DNA of 64,000 nucleotides from Drosophila pseudoobscura (lineage: Eukaryota; Arthropoda; Insecta; Diptera; Drosophilidae), in assembly GCF_009870125.1 (NCBI RefSeq), contig NC_046679.1, positions 14,136,001-14,200,000 of the forward strand, written 5' to 3'. This document shows, one piece after another, positions 1-12,337 of the stretch (positions are counted from its first letter, which is position 1; each line of letters opens with the position of its first letter). A model generated the notes under the pieces. The model saw nothing but the letters and a program-made list of their open reading frames with translations. It did no database searches and was not told where the DNA came from. The translations under genes and the position numbers were made by a program.

Positions 1-1561
1 CTGTCCGGCTGGCGAGTTCACAAAGCGGGCTGTGAGCTTGAAGGTGGCGCTCGGAAGAGCCGACAACTCCGGCCCCAGGCTCTTCACAATGTCCAAATAG
101 CTATGGATGGTACGAGAATAGTGTGTGAATCTTCACAGGAGGAGGCGAGGGCGTGGGAGACTCTCACCGCTGTCCGTTAAATACAAAGCCCTGCATTTGC
201 CCGACAAAGTTCGGCATGGTCGAGGTCATCTGGATCTCCTCCTCGGCATGAAAGAGACCGCCCAGGTGGATGGAACGTATCTCCATGGTGCTGTGGCGTC
301 CCAGGATCGTTTCGGCTGCATAAAGAATATTTCCAAAAACAAGAGATGGATAAAACTCGGGGCCTCGCCAGGGGGTGTCAAGCCAGGCTCGGCTTTGCGC
401 TATGGTTTATTGTAGACTAGGCAGAGTACCATTAACACTGGATACATATGGTTATTGTATGGTATAGGAGTATATGGGTATTATTAGGGTACTGGTAGAT
501 ATGGAGTATAGTTGGTGACAAGAAGCACATACGCATATATAGTCAAAGAGTATGTAGTAGAGTATATAAGTAGTATATAGAGTAGATATAGGTATGCGGT
601 TTTTAGTAGACATTTATCTAAGTTTTGGTTCAAAATTTTTTGTTTGTTTTGTTTTTTCAAGCATTTTGTAGTCTTCACTCGACAGTGGCTGAATGTAGTT
701 GGAATTTGAATTGAGTATTAGTTGGTTTTTTGGTTGTTATTTTTTGTTCGATTTTGTTGCAGCTTGGTACATTCTAAAGAAAGGTGCAGATTACAATACA
801 TATGTACTGGTACGGATAGTAGTTATAAGTAGTTATTGATTAAGACAAAACCAAAGGTAATTCTCGCCGCTTCAGCGCAAAACCAAATGAAAGTACGAGT
901 ACGAGTATTAGTTAAAGTAAAGTAAAGAGTTCGCTAAAGTTGGTTAGATATGCAAGTTTTGGTGCGCTTTTTGATCTGGTTTCATTGACATGGTACGAGT
1001 ATACGAGAGATACGAGTATCTTTGTGTGTGAGATACATTTTCAATACGAGTACGGTGGCGGTGACATTTCATTTAATTTTCATTTGATTTTTTCATATAT
1101 CATCTGTGCATTGCTTTAAATTGAACTAAAGACAAACGTAAGAAAGATTAGGCTAACCTACAGACAATCATTTTCGAAATAATATGTGGGCAGGGGGTTC
1201 AAAATAATAGTAATGATACCAAAGAAAGAGTAATTTTTGCGATTGGTTGAACGACATTGAACTAAACATCGATTGGTTTGTTTCAGTGGTTGTCAATGTG
1301 GAATGTATCTTTGAGTTTTATTCTTGTAAATGTGTGTTAATCTGTGACCTAAAGAGTGTTCTCAGTGTGTGTGTGTGTGTGTGTGTGTGTGCGGCGACTA
1401 CGTCTAAGTTAATAACGGTGCATTAGCCTTAACGAGCGACCACATCGCGCATTCGACGCGTTGGCCCGCTGAATGATTGACATCTTTACATGCAAATGAC
1501 TGCAGCGGCAGAGACAGAGCAATAGCAAGAGAGCAAGAGACAGCTAGAGCTACAGAGTGAA

Positions 1562-1607
<46 letters not shown>

Positions 1608-3980
1608 GGGGAGGGCTAGAGGTGGGTCGGAGTGAAGAGAAGTGGTAGTGAAAGTACGAGTAGCAGAACTAGGACGCTTATTACACTCGAATTTGCTGGG
1701 TGATTTGCTGGTTTGATACGAGGCGATGGCGGTACGATACGATACGATACGAAATGCAATATACGGTACACGGTATACATAGGTCGTGAGCAGGTCATGC
1801 GCTTAACTATTGTTCCTTTACAGTTATTAGTTTTGGCCTGTTATTATTGCTTTTGCGGCCTATCGTTCAGAGGTGAGGTGCGGTGCTCACATGCAAACGC
1901 TTCACGTGTGTGGAGTGGTCGTGGATCTGTGTGTGTGCCTGTGCTCTTGAGTGTCGTGTGTGTGCCTGTGCTCTGGTGTGCTCTGGTGTGCTAAAGAGTG
2001 AGAGTGTGAGTGTCGGCAGTGTGTCGGCCAGGAGCGGACTCTGGCAAGCAGGACATTCAGCATTGATTCCACTGATTGCCATCGCCCCCTCGCTATAACC
2101 CACCGATGCGGTATCATATCGGTACTCTTTCGGAACACACTTGCCCAACGGAAAAACTAATTTGTTACGTGGCACACGATTGGCTTGCAATTGTATTGTT
2201 GGACTGATGTTGCGGATAGTTGAGTTGAGTTGAGTTGAGTTTACTTAACACAAAGCTAATTACATATTAAGTGGTGCAAATTACGGCCCTGGGCGCTTCT
2301 AAACATTGTTTTGCCCTTTCTCGTCTCAATAAGTCCGCCCCCGACACAAGTACCACCGATATCGGTCTCGGCCTCGGTCTCGGTCCCTGTCTCTGTCTCT
2401 GCGGTTTTTCAATCGCTTTTCTCTGGGATGGCGTGACTTTCATCGAGCGATTCGGGCAAAAAAATGTTTCCCCGCGTTCTTGCGTGTCGATTTTTTTTCT
2501 CTCGCCTAAAACATGAAACAAAAAAACAATATTGTACATTGAAATCATTTACGTTGGCTTTCTCCCGTCATTTTGCATGGTTCGCTCATGGTTTCGTTTC
2601 GTTTCATTTCTTTCTTTTTTTTTTCTCTGTGGGGAATTTTTTTCTGTATTATTCTCTCTTCATTTTTCAAGAAGGTCGTTTAGATCACGTTTGTGATTAG
2701 AAAATTGCATTAGCATTTGCATTTGCATTTGCATTTGACATTGTATTGCAAACATATTTGGTGTTGGAGTTGGTTTCTCTGAGGTCTAATTTGCATAGAA
2801 GACCGTCTGAAACAAATACTTTTAACATACCGCACGTGTGTGGTTTATGGTACAGCAATTATTTAAATGAATTTTCATTGTTTAGATTACGACAATATGT
2901 CTGTAAAACTCTTGTCCATATATATTGTGGGTATATTTACATGAAATTATAATACATACAAAGTAATTTCAGGAAATTGTTCACTTGGAAAGGTTGTAAA
3001 AATCAATTATTTAGTCTCGAATTTATGAAAAAAGGAAACACAAAATTTTTGTAATTAAAAGTTGTAACCCAATTACGAAACGACATTGTTCTGTATAAAT
3101 AAAATCACGAGGGACAAAACCATTTACAAGACAATCAATATAATCTTATTTAGAACACTGAAGGCTATTTATTTATGAGAATCGCTGAAACACGACTGCT
3201 GTTCAACGGTCCTTTGCTCTTACTATATTTATTCATCGTTGGGAGTATTACATAACTTTCGAATACGAATACGAATACGAGTTGAATTGGTTGACTGTGT
3301 GGGAATTTGAATTGTAATTGGAATTGGAATTGGCAATCTTAATTGGGAAATCAAACAAAGTAAGTAAGTAAGTAAGTATCGCAAATGAAAACACAACATC
3401 GAGATGTTTGAAAGAGGTTTGAGAGAAACTTACAAAGAGCAAAACAAATGTAAATGTAAATGTGAAATTACGAATGAGTTAGTAGAATATTTTTGGGGCA
3501 GATCATCCTCTTGTCTTCCGTTAGAAACTCATAATCGGTGGATAGAATGATGGATTGGATGGAGTAGTCATATGGAGAAGGAAGGACATGAATCAAACAA
3601 ACTTTCAGAGAGGCGTACAATGTGTGGAATGTGGAATGGTGTATGGTGTATGGATGTGGAACTTGGTGTCGTACGAGTATGATGTTCAAACTATGTATAT
3701 TGCAGATGCTTAACGATGTTCACAGAGCGATACAGAGCGAGATAGATACAGAGATAGATAGATAGATAGATAGGTTGAGAAGAGAGAGAGCTGTCTAGAT
3801 CAAATCTGTTTACGAGTATCATCATCAGAAGTTCGAGAAAATGTGTCATGAGAAATGAGTTTCGAAGAAATGTTTTGATAGAGAAATAAACTTTGCTAAA
3901 TACTTTTCCTTTTTGTTTAATTAATTTCTTTTGTCGATTTTTAACTGCATTTTCTTTTGGTGTGCTTGTATGTGTTCTGT

Positions 3981-4022
<42 letters not shown>

Positions 4023-7000
4023 TAGTAGTTAACTGAAAAGCTCTCAAATGAAAAGTTTAAGTAGAACATAAAAGTGGATAACGCGCCGCTGACTGCACTT
4101 TCGTCGTTTTATATTGATTTTTTTTCTGCTTTTCTTGTTCTTGATTTTCTTTAGGTTTTCTTTTCGACTGTCCTGAAGCACCTGCACACACACACCTTCC
4201 TGGAGGCTGGGGTTGAGTGGGGAACTTTGAACTTGAACCTCGATGTTGTGGTGCGTGGAGCACTCGAACTGGAAACTAATCGGATGGATATGCTTTGCTG
4301 AGGCGGAGACAGTCAGGACAGGAGAGTTGGTTTGGTTGGTAAAAAAAACGACACGGCACGACACGTAGTAGGGCAATAGATGTGCTGTTGATACATACAT
4401 AACATACCCCTGACGGGGGGAGCCCCGTCGACTTGTAGCCGCAGATTCGACGCCCGGCGCGAGAACCGGATGGTGTGCCAATTATTGTCATTGAGCACGG
4501 ACTGGCCAGCCAGGAGATTCTGCAAGTTATCCATGTGGTTGGTTGTGGTTATGCTCAGGGTCAGACCTGCTCTCGCCCCCATTCAAACGGGGGTCCCAGG
4601 ACTCCGGACTCACCTTCTCCCTATCACTGAGCCGCACGCTGGCACGAATTCTACCCGCCACAAGGGCGATCTCCAGGCGGTCCGGGGAGTTGGACTCGGC
4701 ACTGGTTAGCAGGAGCAAGCCCGCCGGACGAGACGTCTTGAACCGTATTACCAGCTCCTCGGTCTGCGTCTTGGTCCCCTGTCCGTTGCCCAGCCAGATG
4801 GTCATGTGCTGGCTCCCGTTGAAGGCCACGGTGGCCAGCTCCCGACCGCAGGTGGGTCCGCCGAAGAGAGTGGACGAGCAGTCGCAGATGGGGCGGTTCC
4901 AGCCCTCGAGACAGGTGCCACCGTTGAGGCAGGGGTTGCCGGTGCACACATTTCCCTGCACATGGCACGACGGCTTGACGGAGGCTGATCCAAGTGGGTT
5001 ATCAGTGACACTCCATCAGCTGGTGGCAGGGAAATCGTGACTACTCTACTTACCCGAATCCTGAACGCGAGCAAAGGCGGCTATATCGATTGCCTTGCCA
5101 CTCAGCACCAGGTCACGCAAACAGCCCACGAATCCTTGACGCAGTGTGGCCGTCCAGATGGCCGCCGGCCAGGCCACACTATTGTAGGCCGGCCCCACTC
5201 CGCCCAGGTACATGTGCCCGTCCAGCTCGAGAATGGTTCCGTCCCCAGGCGTGCGGAAATCGTTCCAGACCCCGTCCACGCTCACCTTGGCATCGCGTCC
5301 GTTCCGGCGGAGAATCAGGTCGTGCCAGTCCCCATCGTCCACGCGGCGACGCGAGGCTCTGATCTTGGAGGCTCCCGAGCCGAGATCCAGGTGGATGTAG
5401 ATGTGTCCGTTGAGCAGCTCAATGGCAATCAACACGGGCTAGGGGTAGGAGTACGGGTCACCTCAAAATGAACTCAAATGTGCCTCAGAAAGGAGCTTAC
5501 GTTCTTGGCGCGCGGTTGCTTCGAGCCAGTGGCCAGGACAATGATTCCATTGGGCTCCTTGGTGCGAAACTTGAAGCTGATGGAGCTCTGCTTACCAGTC
5601 TCCCAAGGCGGCAGCACCTGAAGCATGCAGGATAGTCCCCAACAGATGAGATGAAAGGCGAACTCCTAGCAAAGGGGATTTCCACTTACCAAATGCGATT
5701 CACGGGTCGTAAAGGTCACTGGATCCTGGGGATCACCACTGGGGCACTGATATTCCAGATTGCCGGCCACCTGGATCAGCTTGGAACCGCTCTTGGCCAG
5801 ATCTATCAGGTTGAGATTCAGCGTGTCCGCCGAGAACTCCACCTTGCGCAGACAGCCCACAAAGTTGTTGTGCACACGGGCTCCCAGCAGGGCTCTCGGA
5901 TTGACGGCTCCCCCCACATAGACCCGCGAGGAGGACAGCATGGTGAACTTGCCAGCGATGTGCGAGTGATCCGTGTAGACATCGTCCACGACAGTAACCA
6001 GCTGGAGGACAAAGGATTCCTGTTATATAGAGGCACTCCCTGCATACACTGGTCGAATACCCACCCGACAGAAGCTGGTTATGGACGAGATCTCCTGTAT
6101 GCGACGGTGTACGGTTACCTTGTGCCACTGGTGATCGTCGAAGCGCACCTTCGAGGGCTTGATGTGCATCTCCTGCTTACCGTTGGCCAGGCCCATCGTC
6201 AGGGAGACGCCGCCATCGCGCAGGGCCAGATTCAGATAGTCGGTGCCGTGTCCCGTGTAGAAGAGCAAGCCGTTCGGCTGGCGTGTGCGAAAGTAGAAGG
6301 ATATGGCATCCTGGGCACTCACAATGGGCTCGGCGCCCGTCTGACCCAAGTCGTACGAGAGGAACTGTGTACCGCGGAACGTTGCTTCCGATGGCGCCTT
6401 CTCCTTCTCACAATACTGGCCATCGTACTCGAGGTTTCGACACTCGCAAATTGGGCCGGAATCAGTAGATATGCAGATGCCGCCATGCTGGCAGGGATCG
6501 TTCCTTTCGCAGGCATCCGTTGTATTGCCTCGAACACCCTGATCGCATACGGATTAGACGGACACAACAGAAATGCTGATGAAACTTCTATTCTATAATA
6601 TAGACTTGCCTAACTCTTGGGGTAATATAGAAATAATGACTAGAAAATGGTATTATTCCCCTATAAGAAATGAGTCATCTCACACCAAATGGAGTATATC
6701 TTATATCTTAAAGATACTAATCTTTTCATTCACAAACTCACCCTCAGAGGCCTCTCCCGGGCAGGCAGCTCGCCGTGATCACAGGGCACATCGCCGCACT
6801 TGATGTCACGCGGCTGTTTGATCTCTTGGCGCCTGGTGGAGCCTCCAGGCTGATCGGCATAGACCAGGTTGCGGATGGCGCCGCGGAATCGCGGCTCGAA
6901 GATTACGCTGGGCAGTGCCAGCAATGCCAGCTTGCTGCTGTACCAGTTGGGCATACCACCCACATAGACGTCCGAGTTGCTGGCAAACTTTCCGAACTGG

Positions 7001-7695
7001 AACTCCTTGCCCTTGGTGGAGCGCTGCTGCGAGACACCGTCGACAATCAGCGAGGTCTGGTCGTCGTTGCGCAGTACCTGGACCTTGTGCCAATGGCCAT
7101 CGTGGAGTTCGCGGCCAACGGTGATGATCTGGGCCCCCCCGCCAAGGTTGTAGCGCAGGCGGAGCGCTCCCTCGACAAGTTTCAGTTCGAAGAAGTCATA
7201 GGTGCCGCCATCATCGGTGTATAGGACCAGTCCATTCGGCTGCTCCGTCTTGAACTCCAGCTCGAGGGTGCCGTTCAGGCCGGTGTACCACTTCCTGAAG
7301 GTGTAAAACGAGCTCTGCGAGCCGTCCAGCTGGAAGCCAGCGCTGATGGTCACAAAGCTGGCCGCTAGGCTCACCAGCAAGGCGGTGACAATCAGCACTC
7401 GGTAGGAGCGTCGGTACTCAACGACCAGCGGGGCACAGTGGGGCGGCAGACTGCGCTCTGGGAGGGGGTCTCTTCGGCGGCGCCGAGCCTTGTTGAACAT
7501 CAAGTCAGCGCTAGGGGAGGAGGAGCTGGTTGCGGCTGGGGCTGCGAGCCGCGGACTGTGCAGCATCTCAGCAGCTTGATGCTGGGTCTTATCCTTATCC
7601 ATGGTGTGGTCGTTCTCCATGTGCCTGGCTGTCATTGGAGCAAGTGCATATTGGAGATGGGGTTGGGGCTGATATGTTGCACTTGGCGCCTTCAT
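1..7695 (-). CDS. Nrx-1: Neurexin-1, N-terminal half (LNS1 to LNS4), partial
   Basis: Presynaptic adhesion receptor. I reconstruct nine exons with consistent phases: 7695-6742, 6538-6065, 6001-5690, 5617-5501, 5438-5054, 4984-4614, 4519-4408, 315-168 and 100-1, giving 991 codons in frame; the gene continues past the left edge. Residues 1-99 are a basic, Ala/Ser/Gln-rich leader, and a hydrophobic signal-anchor segment follows at about 100-121. LNS1 lies in exon 1. EGF1 opens exon 2, with the pattern CERNDPCQHGGIC. LNS2 spans exons 2-3, LNS3 exons 4-5, EGF2 is in exon 6 (CTGNPCLNGGTC), and LNS4 runs over exons 6-9. LNS5, EGF3, LNS6, the transmembrane segment and the PDZ-binding tail would lie to the left. 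The LNS-EGF order is diagnostic of alpha-neurexin. The start is the first Met of the open frame at 7695; Met codons at residues 21 and 26 are alternatives. Confidence 0.93.
1365..1391. repeat. (GT)n microsatellite
   Basis: Pure GT dinucleotide run within the large Nrx-1 intron. Confidence 0.95.
1565..1612. repeat. (GA)n microsatellite
   Basis: Long, nearly pure GA run in the Nrx-1 intron. It could bind GAGA factor, but there is no further support for a regulatory role. Confidence 0.95.
1729..1754. repeat. (TACGA)n short tandem repeat
   Basis: Tandem TACGATACGA units, one of many TACGA/TACGAG-type runs in this window. Confidence 0.9.
2715..2734. repeat. (ATTTGC)n array, overlapping octamer motifs
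   Basis: Hexamer tandem ATTTGC. Each overlapping pair creates a perfect octamer ATTTGCAT (ATGCAAAT on the other strand), the POU-domain consensus, at 2715-2722, 2721-2728 and 2727-2734. Confidence 0.85.
3989..4020. repeat. (GT)n microsatellite
   Basis: Second GT run in the Nrx-1 intron, close to the LNS4 exon. Confidence 0.95.
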
Positions 7696-9929
7696 TCACA
7701 CGCACACGCACACTAGTGCACACGTTGATATACGCACGTTGCGCGCGTAAAACGTAAAATGTCGCCTTGTGCTCCGTTGCGTATACGTATTCCAGTCCTT
7801 GAGCGGGAGCTTTTCGCGCGTCCTTGTATTGGTGTCGGGTCCTGTGCTGTCGTGTCCACAATATTACTACACTCTGGAATTTTATCCGCGCTTCCAACTT
7901 TCATTGAGAGAGCGCGAGAGAGTGAAAGCTCGGCCGAGCGAGGTTGGCTGCGGCTGTTATTGCTCTGTTACTGTCACTGTTACACTCTGACCACTGTTCT
8001 GCCACTGTTAGCACGGGGATTATTTTTTAATTTCGCCTGATTTCGTGATGCTTATTGCAGAACTCTTTGAGTTTTTGGCATTTTGTACACTTGATTTGCA
8101 TAATGTTTGGCAAATTGATTCCTAACGCGCACATTTCGCCGCCGTTGGCCGTTTTGTATCGTGTCACAGAACCGTTAGCAGCAGCAGCCAGATGTCGATG
8201 GCTGACCGCGAATGGGGCTGATGGGGGTGGTTGTGGCTGCGGCTGTGGGGTTGGTGTTGGGGCCGAAAGCTCGCCGGATACCCCTGCCCTCCGATACTGC
8301 TAGAGCGCCCACGAGCGTGTCAACGTACATGTACATACTAAAAATCGGAAAAATTTTCACTGCATGTCGAGAGTTTTAGGCGAAAATTTTTCTGTGCTAC
8401 CACAGCGAGTCTCTTTTTACTGACCCCAACTGACGACCAGCTCTCGATAAAACTCAGGCACAGCAATTAATTATTTATAAGTATTGATTGGAACTATTGA
8501 TTTGATTTGGGGGAACGGATTTTCAAGTCACTCTGATTTTATCTTAAACAATTTCGAGGTGGTGTTTATTCATTAAACGCACTTTTGTCACCAGTTTATT
8601 CCTTTTTCTATTTATGTAACTTCCTTTTATATCTCCGATTTGCTGGATACGCGATTCCCTTCGAATTTTCTGCAGATTTTTTGGCTCAACTGTGGGGTAC
8701 AAAAATTTTGTGTGTCGAAATTTGTTCCGCAGCGCCTTCCGCTGCTCTTGGTTTTAATATCGATCCGCACTGCATCCACGACAAGACTGAACTGCAATTT
8801 CAAACTTAATTTCTTCGCACTGTTTCCAATGGATAACGAAAGCTTCGCCAGCTTATTCACAAAAAGCCTTGGGCTCGGTCTAGACGACTCACTTTTGGCG
8901 GTTCATCGCACCTCGAAATGTAAAGTTATATCCCCATTTAGTCACATTTTTGCATAAAACTGGTCAAATTTCCTAATTCTGTTTGGTTTGTATATTAATT
9001 TAACTATATGACTGCTCTACTCCAGTTACCCCCAAAAAGTATGCTAAGAAAAGGACCTCATGGCTGGAGTGTAGCGCATGGGAATGCCAAAAATTAAAAG
9101 CTCGCTTACTTCGCACGAGGCATGCATATGCGTACTACTAACACACAAATATCCACAGTCACACAGATACACACATACGGCCCACTCACACATGCGTAAT
9201 ACGCAGGTTCATAACCTGCACCACTAGAAGCGTATTAGAAGGGACACGGACACATATGTAGATACACGACGCTGCATGTGTTGGTTCATATGCATTGTAC
9301 ATACAAATATGTATGTATGTATGTGCATGTGTAGCCACCCACACACGAAGACGACCCGTGTAAATGCCTTGACATTTACTACGCAACTTCGACAACTCGG
9401 TGTCAAATTCGATTTGCATTTTCCATGGAAATTGTAGCGGGTCCTGTCTCGACCTCTGTCTGTGTGGGCGGCAGTAATGGGTGCCCTCCCAAGAGTGTGC
9501 AAATGCAAGGCCACAGCTACGATAAATCCACGTCACTCAAGAGTATTAACTGGGAGACGAGAGTACCATCACGCACTTAACATTACACTGGGAACGCGCT
9601 TCCATGCATTTAGTTTTTAATAATTTTGCCAAACACGCTCCAGAACGGCGAACGAGGAGGAGAGCTGCGAATGCCAACACGTGCTGTCCATTGTCCTTCG
9701 CTGCTGTGACGTTCGAAACGAAACGAAACGGACTTCGGCAGAATGGGAAAAGCTGAACAGGGGAAAGCTTTTGAGTTGCGCGCCTATATAGAGTTGCCAT
9801 GCTCGTTGCAGTCCCAGCTGTTTCCAGCGATCGATTGTCAGCTATCGGACATTGTGCATTACTTCCAGCTGGAGAGCAAAAATAAATTCGAAATTTCATA
9901 GAAATCCATAGAAATGCAATGGTTTGGAA
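7696..9929. other. Intergenic region upstream of Nrx-1
   Basis: About 2.2 kb between the Nrx-1 start codon and the repeat-type promoter of the hydrolase gene. It should contain the Nrx-1 5' UTR and promoter, with transcription to the left. Short frames here (for example near 7759-8040 and 8640-8957) have no recognisable domain and unremarkable composition. I see CA-rich and TGTATG-rich stretches at 9120-9330 but no gene. Confidence 0.5.
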
Positions 9930-10110
9930 CAGGCCGGTCGGGTAGATAATTGATTGAGAATTGGGATAAAAGTATCTGGGCATTGCCAATTGTTCTATAT
10001 AGCTGGGAATATTTGACGGAAAAATCGAGGAATATGTAAAATATAACTTGAATTCGTCAGTATACTTACGGTATATTAGATAAATGAGACGGTATGTTTC
10101 GGTATATTCC
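9930..10110 (+). promoter_or_regulatory. Promoter-associated dispersed repeat, copy 1 (hydrolase gene)
   Basis: Read on the minus strand, this segment aligns with the copies at 15936, 57888 and 61579. Shared words include CGAATTCAAGTTATATTT, ACATATTCCTCGATTT and TCAATCAATTAT. The gene-proximal end has three GGTAT(A/G)TTT-type words (Motif 6-like). The terminal Motif 1 seen in the other copies is missing here; E-box-like CAGCTGG/CAGCTGGC words follow instead. It ends about 210 bp before the hydrolase start codon. Confidence 0.65.
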
Positions 10111-10318
10111 AGCTGGCTCTTATCACAGCTGGCTGTTATCATAAGTGAATACAAAAATCAACAATCAAATACAACGACCCATTGCTCTGCTCTCCACCAG
10201 CTAAGGATTTGCACAAGACAAGTAAATCAAATCTCAATAAAGTGGAGTGCACTCCAAACAAACGAAACGACTAGTTTGTTGCCATACTGGAGAGTCACGT
10301 CCGCTGCAATCTTACATA

Positions 10319-11143
10319 ATGTTGAACCGCCTGGGCCGGCTGGCACCGCGCCTCTCTCGTACCGTCCACACGGAGCGCAAAGTGAAAGTCAAAGGCATTG
10401 ATTTGCATATCGTGGAGTGCGGCAGCGGTCCCCGGAGTCTGCTGCTAATGCCCGGTGCCCTGGGATCGGCCTGGACAGACTTCAAACCCCAAATCGATCA
10501 GCTGCCAAAGCTTTTACCGGAGCACACGATCATCGCCTGGGATCCACCCGGCTACGGTAAATCAGTGCCTCCCCAGCGCAAGTTTGGATTGGAATTCTTT
10601 CGGGAGGATGCCCAAGCAGCCGTGGACTTGATGAGAGCCCTGGACAGACCGAAGTTCTCTATTCTCGGGTGGAGTGATGGCGGTATCACAGCGCTGATTG
10701 TGGCCGGTCGTCATGCAGAGGCCGTCGATAAACTTGCCATTTGGGGCGCTGGCGCCTACCTGAATGAGGAGGAAGTAAAGTCTCTTCGAAACATCCGGGA
10801 TGTGGCCAAGTGGTCACCCCGCATGCGGGAGCCCATGGAGAAGGTGTATGGAGTGGAGCGCTTCGCACAACTGTGGGCCGAGTGGGTGGATGCTGCTTGT
10901 TCCTTTTACGACCAAAGAGAGGGCGACTTTTGTCGGTCCGAAGTGGAGCAGGTGAAGGCTCCCACATTCATACTGCACGGAAAGAAGGATCCCATGATTG
11001 CGGCCGAGCATGTGCCGTGGTTAAAGGAGCGTCTGCCTCAGGCGCAATATCATGAGTTTCCCGAGGGCAAACACAATATCCACTTGCGCTACGCGGAGGA
11101 ATTTAACAAACTTGTGGCTGAGTTCTTTAACAAAAAGTCTTGA
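10319..11143 (+). CDS. Alpha/beta hydrolase, BPHL (valacyclovir hydrolase) type
   Basis: Single-exon gene of 274 residues, the size of human BPHL. Serine hydrolase that in mammals cleaves amino-acid esters, in the mitochondrion. The first 20 residues are Arg/Leu-rich without acidic residues, fitting a mitochondrial presequence. The catalytic triad is visible: Ser119 in the nucleophile elbow GWSDGG, Asp224 in HGKKDPM and His252 in EGKHNIH; the GALGS segment near residue 46 fits the oxyanion loop. An in-frame Met 24 codons upstream is less likely to be the start because it would bury the presequence behind a Cys-rich stretch. A poly(A) signal AATAAA lies at 11244. From memory the D. melanogaster counterpart may be CG5377; I am not certain. 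Confidence 0.92.
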   Translation: MLNRLGRLAPRLSRTVHTERKVKVKGIDLHIVECGSGPRSLLLMPGALGSAWTDFKPQIDQLPKLLPEHTIIAWDPPGYGKSVPPQRKFGLEFFREDAQAAVDLMRALDRPKFSILGWSDGGITALIVAGRHAEAVDKLAIWGAGAYLNEEEVKSLRNIRDVAKWSPRMREPMEKVYGVERFAQLWAEWVDAACSFYDQREGDFCRSEVEQVKAPTFILHGKKDPMIAAEHVPWLKERLPQAQYHEFPEGKHNIHLRYAEEFNKLVAEFFNKKS

Positions 11144-11243
11144 GATTACCAAAAGTGACATGCAAATTGAAATCGAATTTTTTTTCTGTCATGACTAATG
11201 GGAAAGGCCTAAGTAATTGATAATTATTTTGTATCTATTAACC

Positions 11244-11249
11244 AATAAA
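11244..11249 (+). terminator. Poly(A) signal of the hydrolase gene
   Basis: AATAAA about 100 bp after the stop codon, in an A/T-rich 3' UTR. Confidence 0.7.
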
Positions 11250-11502
11250 CATGGTACTATAAAAAGGAAGACAAGTATTCAGTTTTTGTGCTTGAATAGC
11301 ACCAGACCCAGATTATGTTCGCTGTCTCTGCCCAGCCTGAAAGCTCATTGGAGCGGCTTTCTGTTTTCTGTCCATAAAACTGATAACGTTGATTGATTTG
11401 GACTCCCTCCCGAAGCCAACAATAAGGTAAGAAATTGTAAGTTACATTAAATACGGTACAATATTTATTATTTCACAGAAAGCTGGACAGTTTGGGCTTA
11501 GA

Positions 11503-12104
11503 TTACTTGACCTGTGCAATGAGGGTTTGCACGTAGTCATCGTACTTGGCCTGGAAGAAGTTACCGGCAACGGGAGCACCAAAGTTGTACTTGGTGATGT
11601 AATCACGGACCTTAACACTGACGCGACCTTCGCGGGTGCTGTATGGATCAAGGAAAACGAGAAGACAATCAAATAAAGGTGCCAGGGAGGAACAGAAAAC
11701 AGTACTCACGTCTTGTTGATGAATTTGTCAGATGCGATCTTCTCGTTCTGCTTGAACACCAAGAACACGTAGCGGTGCAGGCCGGATCCCTCGCGGGGAC
11801 CAGCGCCAATGTACTCAGCAATAACCTGGCCCTGGGAGACCTTGTTGCCGGGAATGTTGATCACGGCCCAGTGCAAGACTTCGCGGAACTTGGGATCCTC
11901 GCGGCTTGGTGCATCGGGATCGACCAGAAGCAGGGTGTACAGAGAGCCCTCATCGGCGTCATAGACAACGGTGGGCTCATCCTTCACCTGTGTGGGAGCC
12001 AGCTCCTTGCCCAACTCCACCTGAGCCCCGGAGGGGTAGGTGATGGTGGCCTTGGCCTTGGGCTTAACGTCGATGATGTCTGGAATAATGCCGGCGGTGT
12101 CCAT
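11503..12104 (-). CDS. Phosphatidylethanolamine-binding protein (PEBP) 1
   Basis: Two exons, 12104-11710 and 11638-11503, encode 176 residues, a normal size for the family. The PEBP signatures are present: [24 protein letters not shown] and [10 protein letters not shown], which form the anion/phospholipid-binding pocket. PEBP proteins bind phosphatidylethanolamine; mammalian members inhibit Raf-1, and several insect members are secreted or immune-related. No signal peptide is visible, so it is probably cytosolic. The start at 12104 gives the usual short N terminus; an in-frame upstream Met at 12251 would add about 49 atypical residues. It lies next to a paralogue with the same intron position. 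A GATAAAAGG box sits roughly 60 bp upstream. Probably the CG7054 counterpart (from memory). Confidence 0.92.
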
Positions 12105-12337
12105 GTTAGCTGATGTGTTCGGTCTTGCGGTTAGACAGTGACTCTGGCCCACATCCCTAGGTGTGCGCCTTTTATCGCCACGATACCAAGAACCTCTAAT
12201 CAGTGGCGTGCACTTTACGCCTAATTCCCACCCATAGATAGATAGCTTCACGTAGCGATAGCCTGATTAGCGATTGGGTAGACTTTATTCAGCCGGTGTA
12301 GGGAATACACCACTTGGCATGAAACTGGAAAAAACAC

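Larger units (their letters stand above)
316..4407 (-). other. Large Nrx-1 intron inside LNS4
   Basis: This 4.1 kb intron is bounded by a GTATGT donor at 4407 and a TTTATGCAG acceptor at 316. Exon phases match across it, so no constitutive exon is missing. It holds simple repeats (GT, GA, GATA, ATTTGC, TACGAT and CGGTCT units) and long A/T-rich stretches. No open frame inside it looks coding. Confidence 0.7.

Noticed and set aside
5651-6598. 315-codon plus-strand frame opposite Nrx-1
   Set aside because: It lies across three Nrx-1 exons and introns and is a shadow of their codon bias on the other strand. The minus-strand exons encode clear LNS/EGF domains.
9546-10154. 202-codon minus-strand open frame
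   Set aside because: It overlaps the promoter repeat copy 1 and A/T-rich DNA, has no domain or plausible composition, and changes character along its length. It is an accidental frame.
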